From Oscillospiraceae bacterium (GTDB lineage: Bacteria; Bacillota; Clostridia; Oscillospirales; Acutalibacteraceae), in contig CAJTCS010000001.1 in assembly GCA_910574995.1 (NCBI GenBank), positions 124,001 to 188,000 on the forward strand: 64,000 nucleotides of DNA, given 5' to 3'. Numbering within the stretch: the stretch's first letter is position 1; each line of letters begins with the position of its first letter. A program made the position numbers and the translations under genes. The notes beneath the pieces were generated by a model. The model did no database searches and had not been told where the DNA came from. It was given only the letters and a program-made list of their open reading frames with translations. This document shows, in pieces, positions 42,473-51,531 of this stretch.

Positions 42473-44161
42473 GTGGACATTGTCATATTGGACCTGGAAT
42501 GGAACGCCGCCTACAGCAGGCGGCTGAAAGGGTACATCAATGAGATCATCGAGTTTGGCGCGGTGAAGTGCGGGCCGGGGCTGGAGGGGAAAGGGGCGTT
42601 CTCCTGTTTTGTGAAGCCGCAGGTGGGCAAGCACATCAGCGGGACCATCTCGGACCTAACCAGCATTACAGACGAAAACCTGGAGGACGGGATGCCGTTT
42701 ATGCGGGCGGTGGGGCGCTTCCGCCGGTGGGCCGGGGATTGCGTGGTGATGACCTGGGGCACCTCGGACATTTTAACGCTTATCGAAAACTGCCGGTATT
42801 TCAGCGGGTCGGAGAAAGTGCCCTTTTTGTCCCAATATGTAGATTTGCAGCGGTATGCCCAGGCGCGCATGGGGCTGGGCACGAAAGAGCAGGTAGGGCT
42901 TGCCAAGGCGGCGGAGCTGCTGGGGGTGGACGTAAGCGGGATGGACCACCACCGGGCCAAAGACGACAGCCTGATGACGCTGGAGATCTTGAAAAAGGTG
43001 TACGACCCGCAGGCCCTGGGGGAGCATTTGCAGGCGTGCGGCGAGGAATTTTACAAAAGGATGACCTTTAAGACCACTTATATCTGCGACCTGCAAAGCC
43101 CTTTGGTGCAGCGCGGGCATTTGCAGTTTGCCTGCCCCCGGTGCGGGGGCGAAAGCCGGCGGGAGACCAAATGGAGCCTGAAGAACAAAAGCTTCCGGGC
43201 AGAGTTCCGGTGCAGGGCCTGCGGCTGCCCCTTTGCCGGGCGGCTGATTATCAAACAGAAATACGAGGGCGTGGCTGTGAATAAGAAAACTTTCCCTTTG
43301 CCAGAGATACAAGAGCCCAGGAAAGCTTTGCCCGGGCCGGTAGGCCATATGCGCCTGGAGACGCCCCAGGGGGTGGGGGTGCTGCGGTTCCCCGCCTTTG
43401 GGGGGGCCGGCTGGGTAAACCATGCGTTTTCCACCCGTCTGGGCGGGGTAAGCGGGGGCGAATTTGCCGCCATGAACCTGGGCTTTGGCCGGGGTGACAA
43501 GGACGAAAACGTGGCGGAGAACTACCATGCTTTTTGCCGGGCGGCTGGCTTCCAGGCGGAGTCTTTGGTGGCCGGGGCCCAAGACCACCACATCCACATA
43601 CGCCGGGTGGGGCCAGAGCACCGGGGCGTCGGCATATGGAAGCCGAAAGATATGGAAAGCATCGACGGGCTGTGTACCGACGCCCCGGGGGTGACGCTGG
43701 TCATCTATACGGCGGACTGTGTGCCCCTGTATTTTATCGACCCGGAGCACCATGCCATCGGCTTGGCCCACGCGGGGTGGCGGGGCACGGCCGCGGGGAT
43801 GGCAAGGGCCATGGCGGAGCGCATGGGAGCCGAGTTTGGCTCTGCCCCCCAACAGCTGCTGGCAGCCATTGGGCCTTCCATTTGCCGGGAATGCTTCGAG
43901 GTAGATGAGCCCGTGGCGCGGGAGTTCATGGGGCTGGAGGGCTGGGAGCGGTTTGTAACCATGCCAGAGGGCCCCGGCGGGAAATACCATGTGGATTTGT
44001 GGGAATGCAACCGGCAATTTTTATTGCGGGCGGGCCTGCTTCCGGGGAACATTGCCGTGGGCGGGGTATGCACCATGTGCGAAAGCGACCTGGTGTTCTC
44101 CCACCGGCGCACCCGGGGCCACCGGGGCAGCAACTGCGCCATGCTGTGTATCCAGCCGTAA
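42473..44161 (+). CDS. Fusion of DnaQ-type exonuclease, zinc ribbon and PgeF/laccase domain
   Basis: A 562-residue protein starting at GTG 42473. Residues 1-190 form a DEDDh exonuclease: VILDLEWN, DILTLIENC and HHRAKDDSLMT. A Cys4 ribbon follows (CPRCGGES ... FRCRACGCPF). From VNHAFSTRLGG onward it is a complete multicopper-oxidase-like PgeF/YlmD domain with AGAQDHHIH, CTDAPG, IYTADCVPLYF and AHAGWRGTA, which hydrolyses or phosphorylises purine nucleosides and edits peptidoglycan precursors. No stop or good internal start separates the halves, so this reads as one fused enzyme. Confidence 0.78.
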   Translation: MDIVILDLEWNAAYSRRLKGYINEIIEFGAVKCGPGLEGKGAFSCFVKPQVGKHISGTISDLTSITDENLEDGMPFMRAVGRFRRWAGDCVVMTWGTSDILTLIENCRYFSGSEKVPFLSQYVDLQRYAQARMGLGTKEQVGLAKAAELLGVDVSGMDHHRAKDDSLMTLEILKKVYDPQALGEHLQACGEEFYKRMTFKTTYICDLQSPLVQRGHLQFACPRCGGESRRETKWSLKNKSFRAEFRCRACGCPFAGRLIIKQKYEGVAVNKKTFPLPEIQEPRKALPGPVGHMRLETPQGVGVLRFPAFGGAGWVNHAFSTRLGGVSGGEFAAMNLGFGRGDKDENVAENYHAFCRAAGFQAESLVAGAQDHHIHIRRVGPEHRGVGIWKPKDMESIDGLCTDAPGVTLVIYTADCVPLYFIDPEHHAIGLAHAGWRGTAAGMARAMAERMGAEFGSAPQQLLAAIGPSICRECFEVDEPVAREFMGLEGWERFVTMPEGPGGKYHVDLWECNRQFLLRAGLLPGNIAVGGVCTMCESDLVFSHRRTRGHRGSNCAMLCIQP

Positions 44162-44250
44162 GGCCCGGCGGGATGCGGCACAAGGCCGCCCGCTGCCCCC
44201 GCGGGGGGCGGGGCCGCCAAAAACAACGGGAGTTTTGGGAGGTGGCCGGC

Positions 44251-45111
44251 ATGGCAGGCTGTAACCTTTGCCCCCGCCGGTGCGGGGCCGACCGGGCAAG
44301 GGGGGTGGGCCGCTGCGGAAGCGGCCCGGAAATGCGCATCGCCCGGGCGGCGCTGCACCAGTGGGAAGAGCCGCCCATCAGCGGGAGGCGGGGCTCGGGG
44401 GCGGTGTTTTTTACCGGGTGCCCTTTGGGGTGCGTATATTGCCAGAACGGGGAGATCAGCCGGATGGCAACCCCTGGCAGGGCCGTAAGCCCAGAGGGGT
44501 TGAGCGCCATATTCTTTGACCTTGTCTCCCAGGGGGCGCACAATATCAATTTGGTCACGCCCACCCACTTTGTGCCGCAGATACGGGAAGCTTTGCTGTA
44601 TAAGCGCCTGCCGGTGCCTGTGGTGTACAATACGTCTGGGTATGAGAGGGTGGAGACGCTGCGCTTGCTGGAGGGGCTGGCCGATATTTATTTGCCAGAT
44701 TTCAAGTATGCCCAAGGGCCGCTGGCCGGGGCCCTTTCCCAGGCGGAGGATTACCCGGAAACGGCCCTGGCCGCTATTGGGGAAATGGTGCGCCAGGCGG
44801 GCCCGCCGGAATATGACGGGCAGGGGCTTATGCGCCGGGGGGTGCTCATCCGGCACCTGGTCCTGCCCGGGCACACGGGGAATTCCATCCAGGCGCTAGA
44901 GCTGATTGCCCGGCATTTCCCGGGGATCCCCGTCAGCTTGATGGCACAGTACACCCCCTGCGCCCAGGCGCCCGGCTTCCCAGAGCTTTCCCGGGGCGTC
45001 ACCCGCCGGGAGCTGGATAAGGTAGAGCGGGCGCTGTTCGATTTGGGGCTGGACGGTTTCGTCCAATCCCGCAGCGCAAAGGGCAGGGCCTTCATCCCGG
45101 ATTTCCATTAG
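44251..45111 (+). CDS. Radical SAM protein, PflX-like (COG1313)
   Basis: A 286-residue protein from ATG 44251 with GGGAGG upstream. The radical SAM motif is FFTGCPLGCVYCQN (Cys-x3-Cys-x2-Cys). An N-terminal Cys set CNLCPRRCGADR is typical of the PflX branch related to pyruvate-formate-lyase activase. The downstream RHLVLPGHTGNSIQ is the conserved strand near the SAM pocket. Members are uncharacterised; glycyl-radical or thiamine-precursor roles have been proposed for relatives. It needs anaerobic conditions. Confidence 0.83.
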   Translation: MAGCNLCPRRCGADRARGVGRCGSGPEMRIARAALHQWEEPPISGRRGSGAVFFTGCPLGCVYCQNGEISRMATPGRAVSPEGLSAIFFDLVSQGAHNINLVTPTHFVPQIREALLYKRLPVPVVYNTSGYERVETLRLLEGLADIYLPDFKYAQGPLAGALSQAEDYPETALAAIGEMVRQAGPPEYDGQGLMRRGVLIRHLVLPGHTGNSIQALELIARHFPGIPVSLMAQYTPCAQAPGFPELSRGVTRRELDKVERALFDLGLDGFVQSRSAKGRAFIPDFH

Positions 45112-45157
45112 AGGGGCCGCCGGCGCATGCGGCCCAACCGGAAAGGAGCAGCTGGTT

Positions 45158-46783
45158 ATGCTGACGATACAAAGCCAATCATCCCTTGAAAAGATCTTCC
45201 CGGATACCCAGGAATTCCAGCCCGCGTATGTGCGGGGCAGCTGCCTGGGCGGGGAGGCGTTTTCCTACCAGCTTGCCGTTAAGTGGGACGGCTGGGGCGG
45301 CAAGGCCCTGGGGCTTTCGGTAGATTCGCCCCTGCAGGGGCAGGTGCGCCTGTTCCGGGTGGGCTGCGTCCCCTGCCAGCTGCCCGCGTACCCTGGCCGC
45401 TGCGACGGGCGCTATATCACCACAAAGCCGGGGCTGTTCCCAGATGTGCTTGCGCCCATTGAAGACGGCAGGCTGGAGGTAAGCGGCTTTTGCCAGACCG
45501 TGGTGTGGGTAGAGGTGGCCGTGCCCCAGGGCTGCCCGGCGGGGGAGTACCCTATCTCCATAAAGCTGGAAGGGGAGGGGGAGCAAGGGGAAAGCGCCTT
45601 TACCCTAGAGGTTGTGGGGGAAAGCCTGCCTAAGCAGGAGCTGCTGTACACCCAGTGGGTACACGGGGACTGCCTGTGCCACCGGTACGGGCTGGAGGCC
45701 TATTCCGAGGCCTATTGGGCCCTGTTGGGGAAGTACCTGGCCGCGGCGGCGGAGGAAGGCATGAACATGGTGCTTACCCCGGTCTTTACCCCGGCCCTGG
45801 ACACAGAGGTGGGGGGCGAACGCCTGTGTACCCAGCTGCTGGACATCCGCAAGGAAGGGGCGGCCTACGCCTTTGGTTTTTCCCGGCTGGAGCGGTTCAT
45901 CCAGCTGGCCCAGGGCGTGGGCATCACCCATTTCGAGGTATCCCACCTGTTCACCCAATGGGGGGCGGGCTTTGCCCCAGCTATTTACGCGGAAGAGGGC
46001 GGCGTGCGCCGCCGCGTCTTTGGCTGGGACACCCCGGCGGATTCCCCGGCATACCGGGCTTTCCTGGCACAGGCCCTGCCCGCGCTGACGGGCTTTTTCC
46101 GGGATAAGGGCCTGGCGGGCCATGTGGTCTTCCACATTTCAGACGAGCCGGAGGAAAAGTGCCTGGATTCCTACAGGCGGGCCCGGGAAGGGGTTGTGCC
46201 CTACCTGGAGGGGTTCCCCCTGTATGACGCCCTTTCCGAAAGGGCTTTCTACGACAAGGGCTTGGTAGAACACCCCATTGCCGCCACCGACCATATCGGC
46301 CCGTTCTTAGAGGCAGGGGCGCCGGGGCTGTGGGCGTACACCTGCTGCAGCCAGAACGTGGACGTGGGAAACCGATTCCTAGCCATGCCCTCTTACCGGA
46401 ACCGGGTTTTGGGCTGGCAGCTGTTCAAGTATGATATAGCGGGCTTTTTGCATTGGGGCTACAATTTCTGGGCCACCCAGAATTCCCGGGCGCAGATAGA
46501 CCCCTATCAGGTGACGGACGCGGGCCGGGCTTTCCCAGGCGGGGACCCGTTCTCGGTGTACCCGGGGCCGGACGGGCCGGTGAAATCCCTGCGGATGAAA
46601 GTGTTCCAGCAGGGCCTGCAGGACTTGCGCGCCCTGCGGCTGCTGGAGGGCCGCCTGGGCCGGGGGCGGCTGGCCGCCCTTTTGCCGGGCTTTGAGGAGA
46701 TGACCTTTGCCCGTTACCCCCACAGCGGCGGCTCGCTGCTGGCCTGGCGGGAGGCGGTCAACCGGGCCGTTGGCGGGCGCTGA
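45158..46783 (+). CDS. DUF4091 glycoside-hydrolase-like protein
   Basis: A 541-residue protein without a signal peptide. An N-terminal beta-sandwich (residues 1-150) is followed by a TIM-barrel-like part with YTQWVHGDCLCHRYG, HFEVSHLFTQWG, FHISDEPEEKCLDSYR and the DUF4091-specific LHWGYNFW. The Glu in ISDEPEE is a candidate catalytic acid. Such proteins probably act on glycans, but no activity is proven. AAAGGAGC precedes the ATG. Confidence 0.78.
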   Translation: MLTIQSQSSLEKIFPDTQEFQPAYVRGSCLGGEAFSYQLAVKWDGWGGKALGLSVDSPLQGQVRLFRVGCVPCQLPAYPGRCDGRYITTKPGLFPDVLAPIEDGRLEVSGFCQTVVWVEVAVPQGCPAGEYPISIKLEGEGEQGESAFTLEVVGESLPKQELLYTQWVHGDCLCHRYGLEAYSEAYWALLGKYLAAAAEEGMNMVLTPVFTPALDTEVGGERLCTQLLDIRKEGAAYAFGFSRLERFIQLAQGVGITHFEVSHLFTQWGAGFAPAIYAEEGGVRRRVFGWDTPADSPAYRAFLAQALPALTGFFRDKGLAGHVVFHISDEPEEKCLDSYRRAREGVVPYLEGFPLYDALSERAFYDKGLVEHPIAATDHIGPFLEAGAPGLWAYTCCSQNVDVGNRFLAMPSYRNRVLGWQLFKYDIAGFLHWGYNFWATQNSRAQIDPYQVTDAGRAFPGGDPFSVYPGPDGPVKSLRMKVFQQGLQDLRALRLLEGRLGRGRLAALLPGFEEMTFARYPHSGGSLLAWREAVNRAVGGR

Positions 46784-46907
46784 CCCAGGGGACCTGGCGG
46801 CGTGCGGGGTATACGAGGAGAAATTTTGGGAGGCCAGGGGAGCTTTTTTACAAAAGGCGCCCCTGGCAGGTTTGGGCAAAAGCCCAACCAGGAAGGGAGC
46901 GAGAGCA

Positions 46908-49781
46908 ATGGCAGAGCTGGTACAGGAATTGTTCAGGTTCATCGGGAAGAGCCCTACGTCTGGCCACACGGTGGCGGCGGCGCGGGAGCTTTTGGAGGCC
47001 GGGGGCTTCCAGCGGCTTTTGGAGACGGAAGAGTGGCGGCTGCAGCCGGGGGGCAAATATTACATCACCCGGGGGATGACCTCGCTGGTGGCGTTCCAGG
47101 CCCCCGGGCGTGGGTTCCATGGGTTTTCCATTGTGGCGCCCCATGGGGATTCCCCTTGCTTCAAGATAAAGGGCAGCCCCGAGATGGATGTGGAAGGGGA
47201 ATATACCAAGCTGAACACAGAGGTGTACGGCGGCGCCATGGCGCACCTGTGGCTGGACAGGCCCCTCTCTGTGGCCGGGCGGCTGGCGGTGCGCACGGCT
47301 GAGGGCGTGAAGACCGTACTTACGGATATCGGCCGGGACCTGGCGCTCATCCCCAGCCTGGCCCCCCACATGGACCAGGGCGCAAAGGAGGCCCGCAAGC
47401 TGGACCCCCAGAAGGAGACGCTGCCCCTGTTTGGCGGCGGCAAGGCCGGGCTGCTGGCCCTGGCCGCGGAACAGGCCGGGGTGCGGGAAGAGGACGTGCT
47501 TTCGTACGAATTGTACTTGTATAACCGGGCGCCGGGGACGGTGTTCGGGGCGGGGGAGGAGTTCATCTGCGCCCCCCGCCTGGACGACCTGGAATGCGTC
47601 TTCGCGGCGGTACAGGCGGTTTTGGCGGCGGAAAACCCAGAGAACTGTATAGTCTGCTCGGTTTTCGACAATGAGGAGATTGGCAGCAAAACCCGCAGGG
47701 GGGCGGATTCTACCTTGTTATGGGACGCGCTCTCCCGCATCTGCCTGGCATATGGCAAGACAGAGGAAGAAAAGCTGCGCATCATCGCGGGCAGCGTGAT
47801 GCTTTCGGCGGACAACGGCCATGCCGTGCACCCGGATTACCCGGAAAAGGCGGACCCCACCAGCCGCTGCTATATGAACGGCGGCGTAGTGGTGAAGCAC
47901 AGCGTCCGTTATGCCACAGACGCGGTGTCGGCCGGGCTGTTTGTAAAGATCTGTCAAGACGCGGGCGTGCCTGTGCAGGAATATTATAACCATTCCGCCA
48001 TTGCCGGGGGCGGCACCTTGGGCAACCTTTCCGGGGCCCATGTGTCCATCCCCACGGTGGATATCGGCGTGGCCCAGCTTTCCATGCATTCCCCTTATGA
48101 GACGGCCGGGAAAGAGGACGTGGCCCACCTGGTGCGCGCCATGACGGCTTTTTACAACAGCCATATCCGCTGCGGGGGCGACGGTGTGTACACCATCGGG
48201 GCTGGGGAAGAGGCCGCGGCCCAAAGCGGGCCCCAGGAGGAAGCCCCCAGCGCGGCGGACGGCCAGGCAGCGGGGGCGGAGCAGTTAGGGGGCGGCCCCG
48301 CCGGCGGGGCGGCGGGGGCCTTAGAAGAGAGGGCGCCGGACGCCGCGCCGACGGAGGGGGCCTTTGCGGAACCTGCGCCGGTTACGGGAACGCCCCAGCC
48401 TGCGCCAGCCCCATTGGAAGCGCAGGGGGGAAAGGAAGAGGTGAAAGCAGTGCCCAAGGCCATTGAGAGCAAGCCTGGCTGGCAGAACGAGACGGTTTTT
48501 TATCAGATATACCCCATGGGCTTCTGCGGCGCGCCCTTTGAGAACGACGGGAAACCGGAAAGCCGTATCTTAAAAGTGAAAGACTGGGTGCCCCACCTGC
48601 AAAAGCTGCATGTGGGCGCGGTGTATTTCTCACCGGTGTTCCAGTCGGACACCCACGGCTATGACACCCGGGATTACCGGGAGATAGACTGCCGCTTAGG
48701 TACGAACCAGGACTTCAAGGCTGTGTGCGATTCCCTCCACCAGGCGGGTATACGGGTGGTGCTGGACGGCGTGTTCAACCATGTGGGCCGGGGCTTCTGG
48801 GCTTTCCAGGACGTGCTGCAAAACCGGGAGGCCTCCCCTTATAAAGACTGGTTCCATATCAATTTCGGGGGCAATTCCGGCTATAACGACGGCCTGTGGT
48901 ATGAGGGCTGGGAGGGCCACTTCGAGCTGGTGAAGCTGAACCTGCAGAACCCCCAGGTGGTAGAGCACCTGCTTTCCTGCGTGGGGGGCTGGATAGACGA
49001 ATTCGGCATAGACGGCCTGCGGCTGGACGTGGCCTATCTGGTAGACGAGAACTTCATGCGCAGGCTGCACAGCTTCTGCCGGGAAAAGCGGCCGGACTTC
49101 TTCCTTTTGGGGGAGATGATCCACGGGGATTACCGGCGCATCATGAACCCCCAGATGCTGGACAGCGTGACCAACTACGAGTGTTATAAAGGGCTGTATT
49201 CGGCCTTCAATTCCATGAATATGTTCGAGATCGCCCATTCGCTGAACCGGCAGTTTGGCCCCGAGGGCTGGACCCTGTATAAGGGGGAGCACCTGGTATG
49301 CTTTGCCGATAACCATGACGTGACCCGGATACACAGCATTTTGACAGACAAAAACCAGATTAAGCCCCTGTATGGGGCGCTGTACGGCATGCCGGGCATC
49401 CCCTGCCTGTATTATGGAAGCGAATGGGGCGCGGAAGGGGACAAGAAGGACGGCGACCCCGCCCTGCGGCCCTGCTTTGAGAAGCCAGTTGAGAACGGGC
49501 TGACGGAATTTTTAAGCGAATTGGGCCGGGTAAAGGCCCAAAGCCCCGCCCTGTGCTACGGGGATTTCCACAACGAGACCCTGCTGAACAAGCAGTGGGT
49601 CATGCGCCGCAGCTGCCAGGAGGAAACCGTGCTGGTGGCCGTGAACGCCGAAGGGGCGCCCTTTACTGTCCGCTGTAACTATTCCGGCCCGGCCACAGAG
49701 CTGCTGTCTGGGGAAAAGGCGCAGCTTTCCGGTTCCATCGACCTGCCGCCCTACGGCGTGAAGGTGTACCGCCTGGGATAA
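46908..49781 (+). CDS. Fusion of M18 aminopeptidase and GH13 alpha-amylase
   Basis: A 957-residue frame. Residues 1-430 are an M18 aminopeptidase: APHGDSPCFKIKG (metal His), APRLDDLECV (Asp), FDNEEIGSKTRRGAD (Glu pair), SADNGHAVHPDYPEK and NHSAIAGGGTLGN. An 85-residue Ala/Gly/Pro/Glu-rich linker follows. Then comes a GH13 amylase from VFYQIYPMGF: GLRLDVAYLVDE (nucleophile Asp), FFLLGEMIHG (acid Glu) and FADNHDVTRI (third Asp). The joined frame has no stop. An internal GTG 48450 preceded by AAGGAAGAG could also start the amylase alone. Both catalytic sets look complete. Confidence 0.75.
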   Translation: MAELVQELFRFIGKSPTSGHTVAAARELLEAGGFQRLLETEEWRLQPGGKYYITRGMTSLVAFQAPGRGFHGFSIVAPHGDSPCFKIKGSPEMDVEGEYTKLNTEVYGGAMAHLWLDRPLSVAGRLAVRTAEGVKTVLTDIGRDLALIPSLAPHMDQGAKEARKLDPQKETLPLFGGGKAGLLALAAEQAGVREEDVLSYELYLYNRAPGTVFGAGEEFICAPRLDDLECVFAAVQAVLAAENPENCIVCSVFDNEEIGSKTRRGADSTLLWDALSRICLAYGKTEEEKLRIIAGSVMLSADNGHAVHPDYPEKADPTSRCYMNGGVVVKHSVRYATDAVSAGLFVKICQDAGVPVQEYYNHSAIAGGGTLGNLSGAHVSIPTVDIGVAQLSMHSPYETAGKEDVAHLVRAMTAFYNSHIRCGGDGVYTIGAGEEAAAQSGPQEEAPSAADGQAAGAEQLGGGPAGGAAGALEERAPDAAPTEGAFAEPAPVTGTPQPAPAPLEAQGGKEEVKAVPKAIESKPGWQNETVFYQIYPMGFCGAPFENDGKPESRILKVKDWVPHLQKLHVGAVYFSPVFQSDTHGYDTRDYREIDCRLGTNQDFKAVCDSLHQAGIRVVLDGVFNHVGRGFWAFQDVLQNREASPYKDWFHINFGGNSGYNDGLWYEGWEGHFELVKLNLQNPQVVEHLLSCVGGWIDEFGIDGLRLDVAYLVDENFMRRLHSFCREKRPDFFLLGEMIHGDYRRIMNPQMLDSVTNYECYKGLYSAFNSMNMFEIAHSLNRQFGPEGWTLYKGEHLVCFADNHDVTRIHSILTDKNQIKPLYGALYGMPGIPCLYYGSEWGAEGDKKDGDPALRPCFEKPVENGLTEFLSELGRVKAQSPALCYGDFHNETLLNKQWVMRRSCQEETVLVAVNAEGAPFTVRCNYSGPATELLSGEKAQLSGSIDLPPYGVKVYRLG

Positions 49782-49942
49782 GAAGCTGTACCAATAGGCT
49801 CCTGCACAAACCTTTTCAGGAAATGCGGCGGGCTTCTGTGTTAGAAACCCTCGACATGCGGCAGCATGTCTTGCGGTTTCCGCCTTGAACCCCACAAAAT
49901 TTCCTCGAAAATCTTCGCACCAACCCTATCGGTACAGCTTCT
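49781..49942. repeat. Inverted-repeat element, copy B
   Basis: 162 bases. AGAAGCTGTACCAATAGG (49781-49798) and CCTATCGGTACAGCTTCT (49925-49942) are inverted repeats with one mismatch; its first base is the last base of the upstream stop codon. The inside carries the core shared with copy A: GTGTTAGAAACCCTCGACAT, then GCGGCAGCATGTCTTGCGGT, TTCCGCCTTGAA. The central hairpin GACATGC-GGCA-GCATGTC is preserved although the loop differs. Confidence 0.65.
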
Positions 49943-49951
49943 AAGTTTTTC

Positions 49952-49985
49952 CGCAAAAAGAGCGATGGAGGTCGCTCTTTTTGCG
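49952..49985. terminator. Very strong intrinsic terminator before rnf
   Basis: CGCAAAAAGAGCGA (49952-49965) pairs perfectly with TCGCTCTTTTTGCG (49972-49985) around six bases, with the U-tract inside the arm, so it can work on either strand. Confidence 0.8.
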
Positions 49986-50109
49986 TTTGGAGGGCCCGCG
50001 CCGGGAAGGCGGCGCGCAGGCCCGGCTAGGGGGGCCCCATGGATATGGTGGGGAAGGATACCCCTGCGGGACAAATTATGAACAAGAAATTGACAAACTT
50101 TAAATTATC

Positions 50110-50138
50110 TTGCAAAACGGCGGTTTTTCTAGTAAAAT
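50110..50138 (+). promoter_or_regulatory. Promoter of the rnf operon
   Basis: TTGCAA, 17 bases, TAAAAT, in an AT-rich patch 47 bases before the rnfC start. Confidence 0.6.
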
Positions 50139-50184
50139 ATAGAGAGATACACCCTTTAATTAGAGAAAGGCAGGAATCGAAACC

Positions 50185-51531
50185 ATGCAGCAGCCGTTCC
50201 CAACGCGCCCCTTCAAGACCCACGGCGGCGCGCCTGTGCCCCACCACAAGAATACCTGGCAGGCCCCCTCTGTGGTGATGCCCCCCCCCGCCCGGGTGGT
50301 CATCCCCATGCAGCAGCATATCGGCGCGCCCTGCCGGCCTACCGTGAAAAAGGGCGACTATGTCTATCTGGGCCAGGTGGTAGGCGACAGCGACGCCTAC
50401 GTCTGTGCGCCCATCCATGCCTCTGTTTCCGGCACAGTGGCGGAGATTACCCAGGTGATGCTGACCGGCGGCCAGATGACGGAGGCCGTGGTGGTCGAAT
50501 CGGACGGGAAGATGGAAAAAGACCCGGCCATCGCGCCGCCGGCCCCCATCACCAACAAAAAGCAGCTGGCTGACGCCGCCCGCCGGGCTGGCCTGGTGGG
50601 CCTGGGGGGCGCGGGCTTCCCGGCCCATGTAAAGCTGAACGTGCCCGAGGGCAAGGAGATCGACACGTTGATCATCAATGTGGCCGAATGTGAGCCTTAC
50701 GTCACCTCGGACCACCGGGAGGCCCTGGAAAACGGCCAGAACGTGCTGGAGGGGATCTATAAGGTCAAGGAGATATTGGGCGTACACCGGGTGCTGATCG
50801 CCATCGAGGACAACAAGCCCGACGTCATCGAGAAGCTGCGGGAGATTGCCGACGACCCCCAGAAAGACCCCCAGGACGAGGTACGTGTGCTCCCCTTGAA
50901 AAGCCGGTATCCCCAGGGGGCGGAAAAGGTGCTGGTACAGGCATGCACCGGCCGGAAGGTACCGCCGGGGGCGCTTCCCGCCGACGTGGGGTGCCTGGTG
51001 ATGAACATTGCCTCCGTGTCGTTTTTGGCAAGCTATATGCGCACGGGGATGCCCCTGACCCTGAAGCGGGTGACCATCGACGGCTCCGCCATCAAAGAGC
51101 CCAAAAATGTCATCGTCCCCATTGGCACCCCCATCCAAAAGGTGGTGGAGTTCTGCGGGGGGTATAAGGCGGAGCCGCGGAAGCTTTTGATGGGCGGGCC
51201 CATGATGGGCATCGCCATCACATCGGACGAGCTGCCCATTTTGAAGCAGAACAACGCCATCTTGGCTTTCGACGCCCAGGAGGCGCGGCTGTACGAGACC
51301 ACCGCCTGCATCCGCTGCGGCCGGTGCGTGGCCGCCTGCCCCATGGAGCTGATGCCCACCAAGCTGGAGAAAGCGGCGGAGAAAAAGGACGTAGAGGCCC
51401 TCCTGTCCCTGGATGTGATGACCTGCATGGAGTGCGGCTGCTGCGCGTTCTCCTGCCCGGCGGGGCGCCGGCTGGTACAGGCCATCCGGCTGGGCAAATC
51501 TTATGTAAAAAAAGCGGGAGGTAAGAAGTGA
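50185..51531 (+). CDS. rnfC: Ion-translocating Rnf complex subunit C
   Basis: A 448-residue peripheral subunit that takes electrons from NADH via FMN and hands them to Rnf or receives them from ferredoxin. GLVGLGGAGFPAHVKLN and NVAECEPYVTSDHR are the NADH/FMN-binding region shared with NuoF. Two 4Fe-4S motifs near residues 374 and 413 read CIRCGRCVAACPM and CMECGCCAFSCPAG. It opens the operon in the order C-D-G-E-A-B. Confidence 0.95.
   Translation: MQQPFPTRPFKTHGGAPVPHHKNTWQAPSVVMPPPARVVIPMQQHIGAPCRPTVKKGDYVYLGQVVGDSDAYVCAPIHASVSGTVAEITQVMLTGGQMTEAVVVESDGKMEKDPAIAPPAPITNKKQLADAARRAGLVGLGGAGFPAHVKLNVPEGKEIDTLIINVAECEPYVTSDHREALENGQNVLEGIYKVKEILGVHRVLIAIEDNKPDVIEKLREIADDPQKDPQDEVRVLPLKSRYPQGAEKVLVQACTGRKVPPGALPADVGCLVMNIASVSFLASYMRTGMPLTLKRVTIDGSAIKEPKNVIVPIGTPIQKVVEFCGGYKAEPRKLLMGGPMMGIAITSDELPILKQNNAILAFDAQEARLYETTACIRCGRCVAACPMELMPTKLEKAAEKKDVEALLSLDVMTCMECGCCAFSCPAGRRLVQAIRLGKSYVKKAGGKK

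Larger units (their letters stand above)
49782..50184. other. Non-coding gap between the fusion gene and rnfC
   Basis: Holds repeat copy B, a 14-bp-stem terminator (49952-49985) and the rnf promoter; no gene. Confidence 0.7.
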
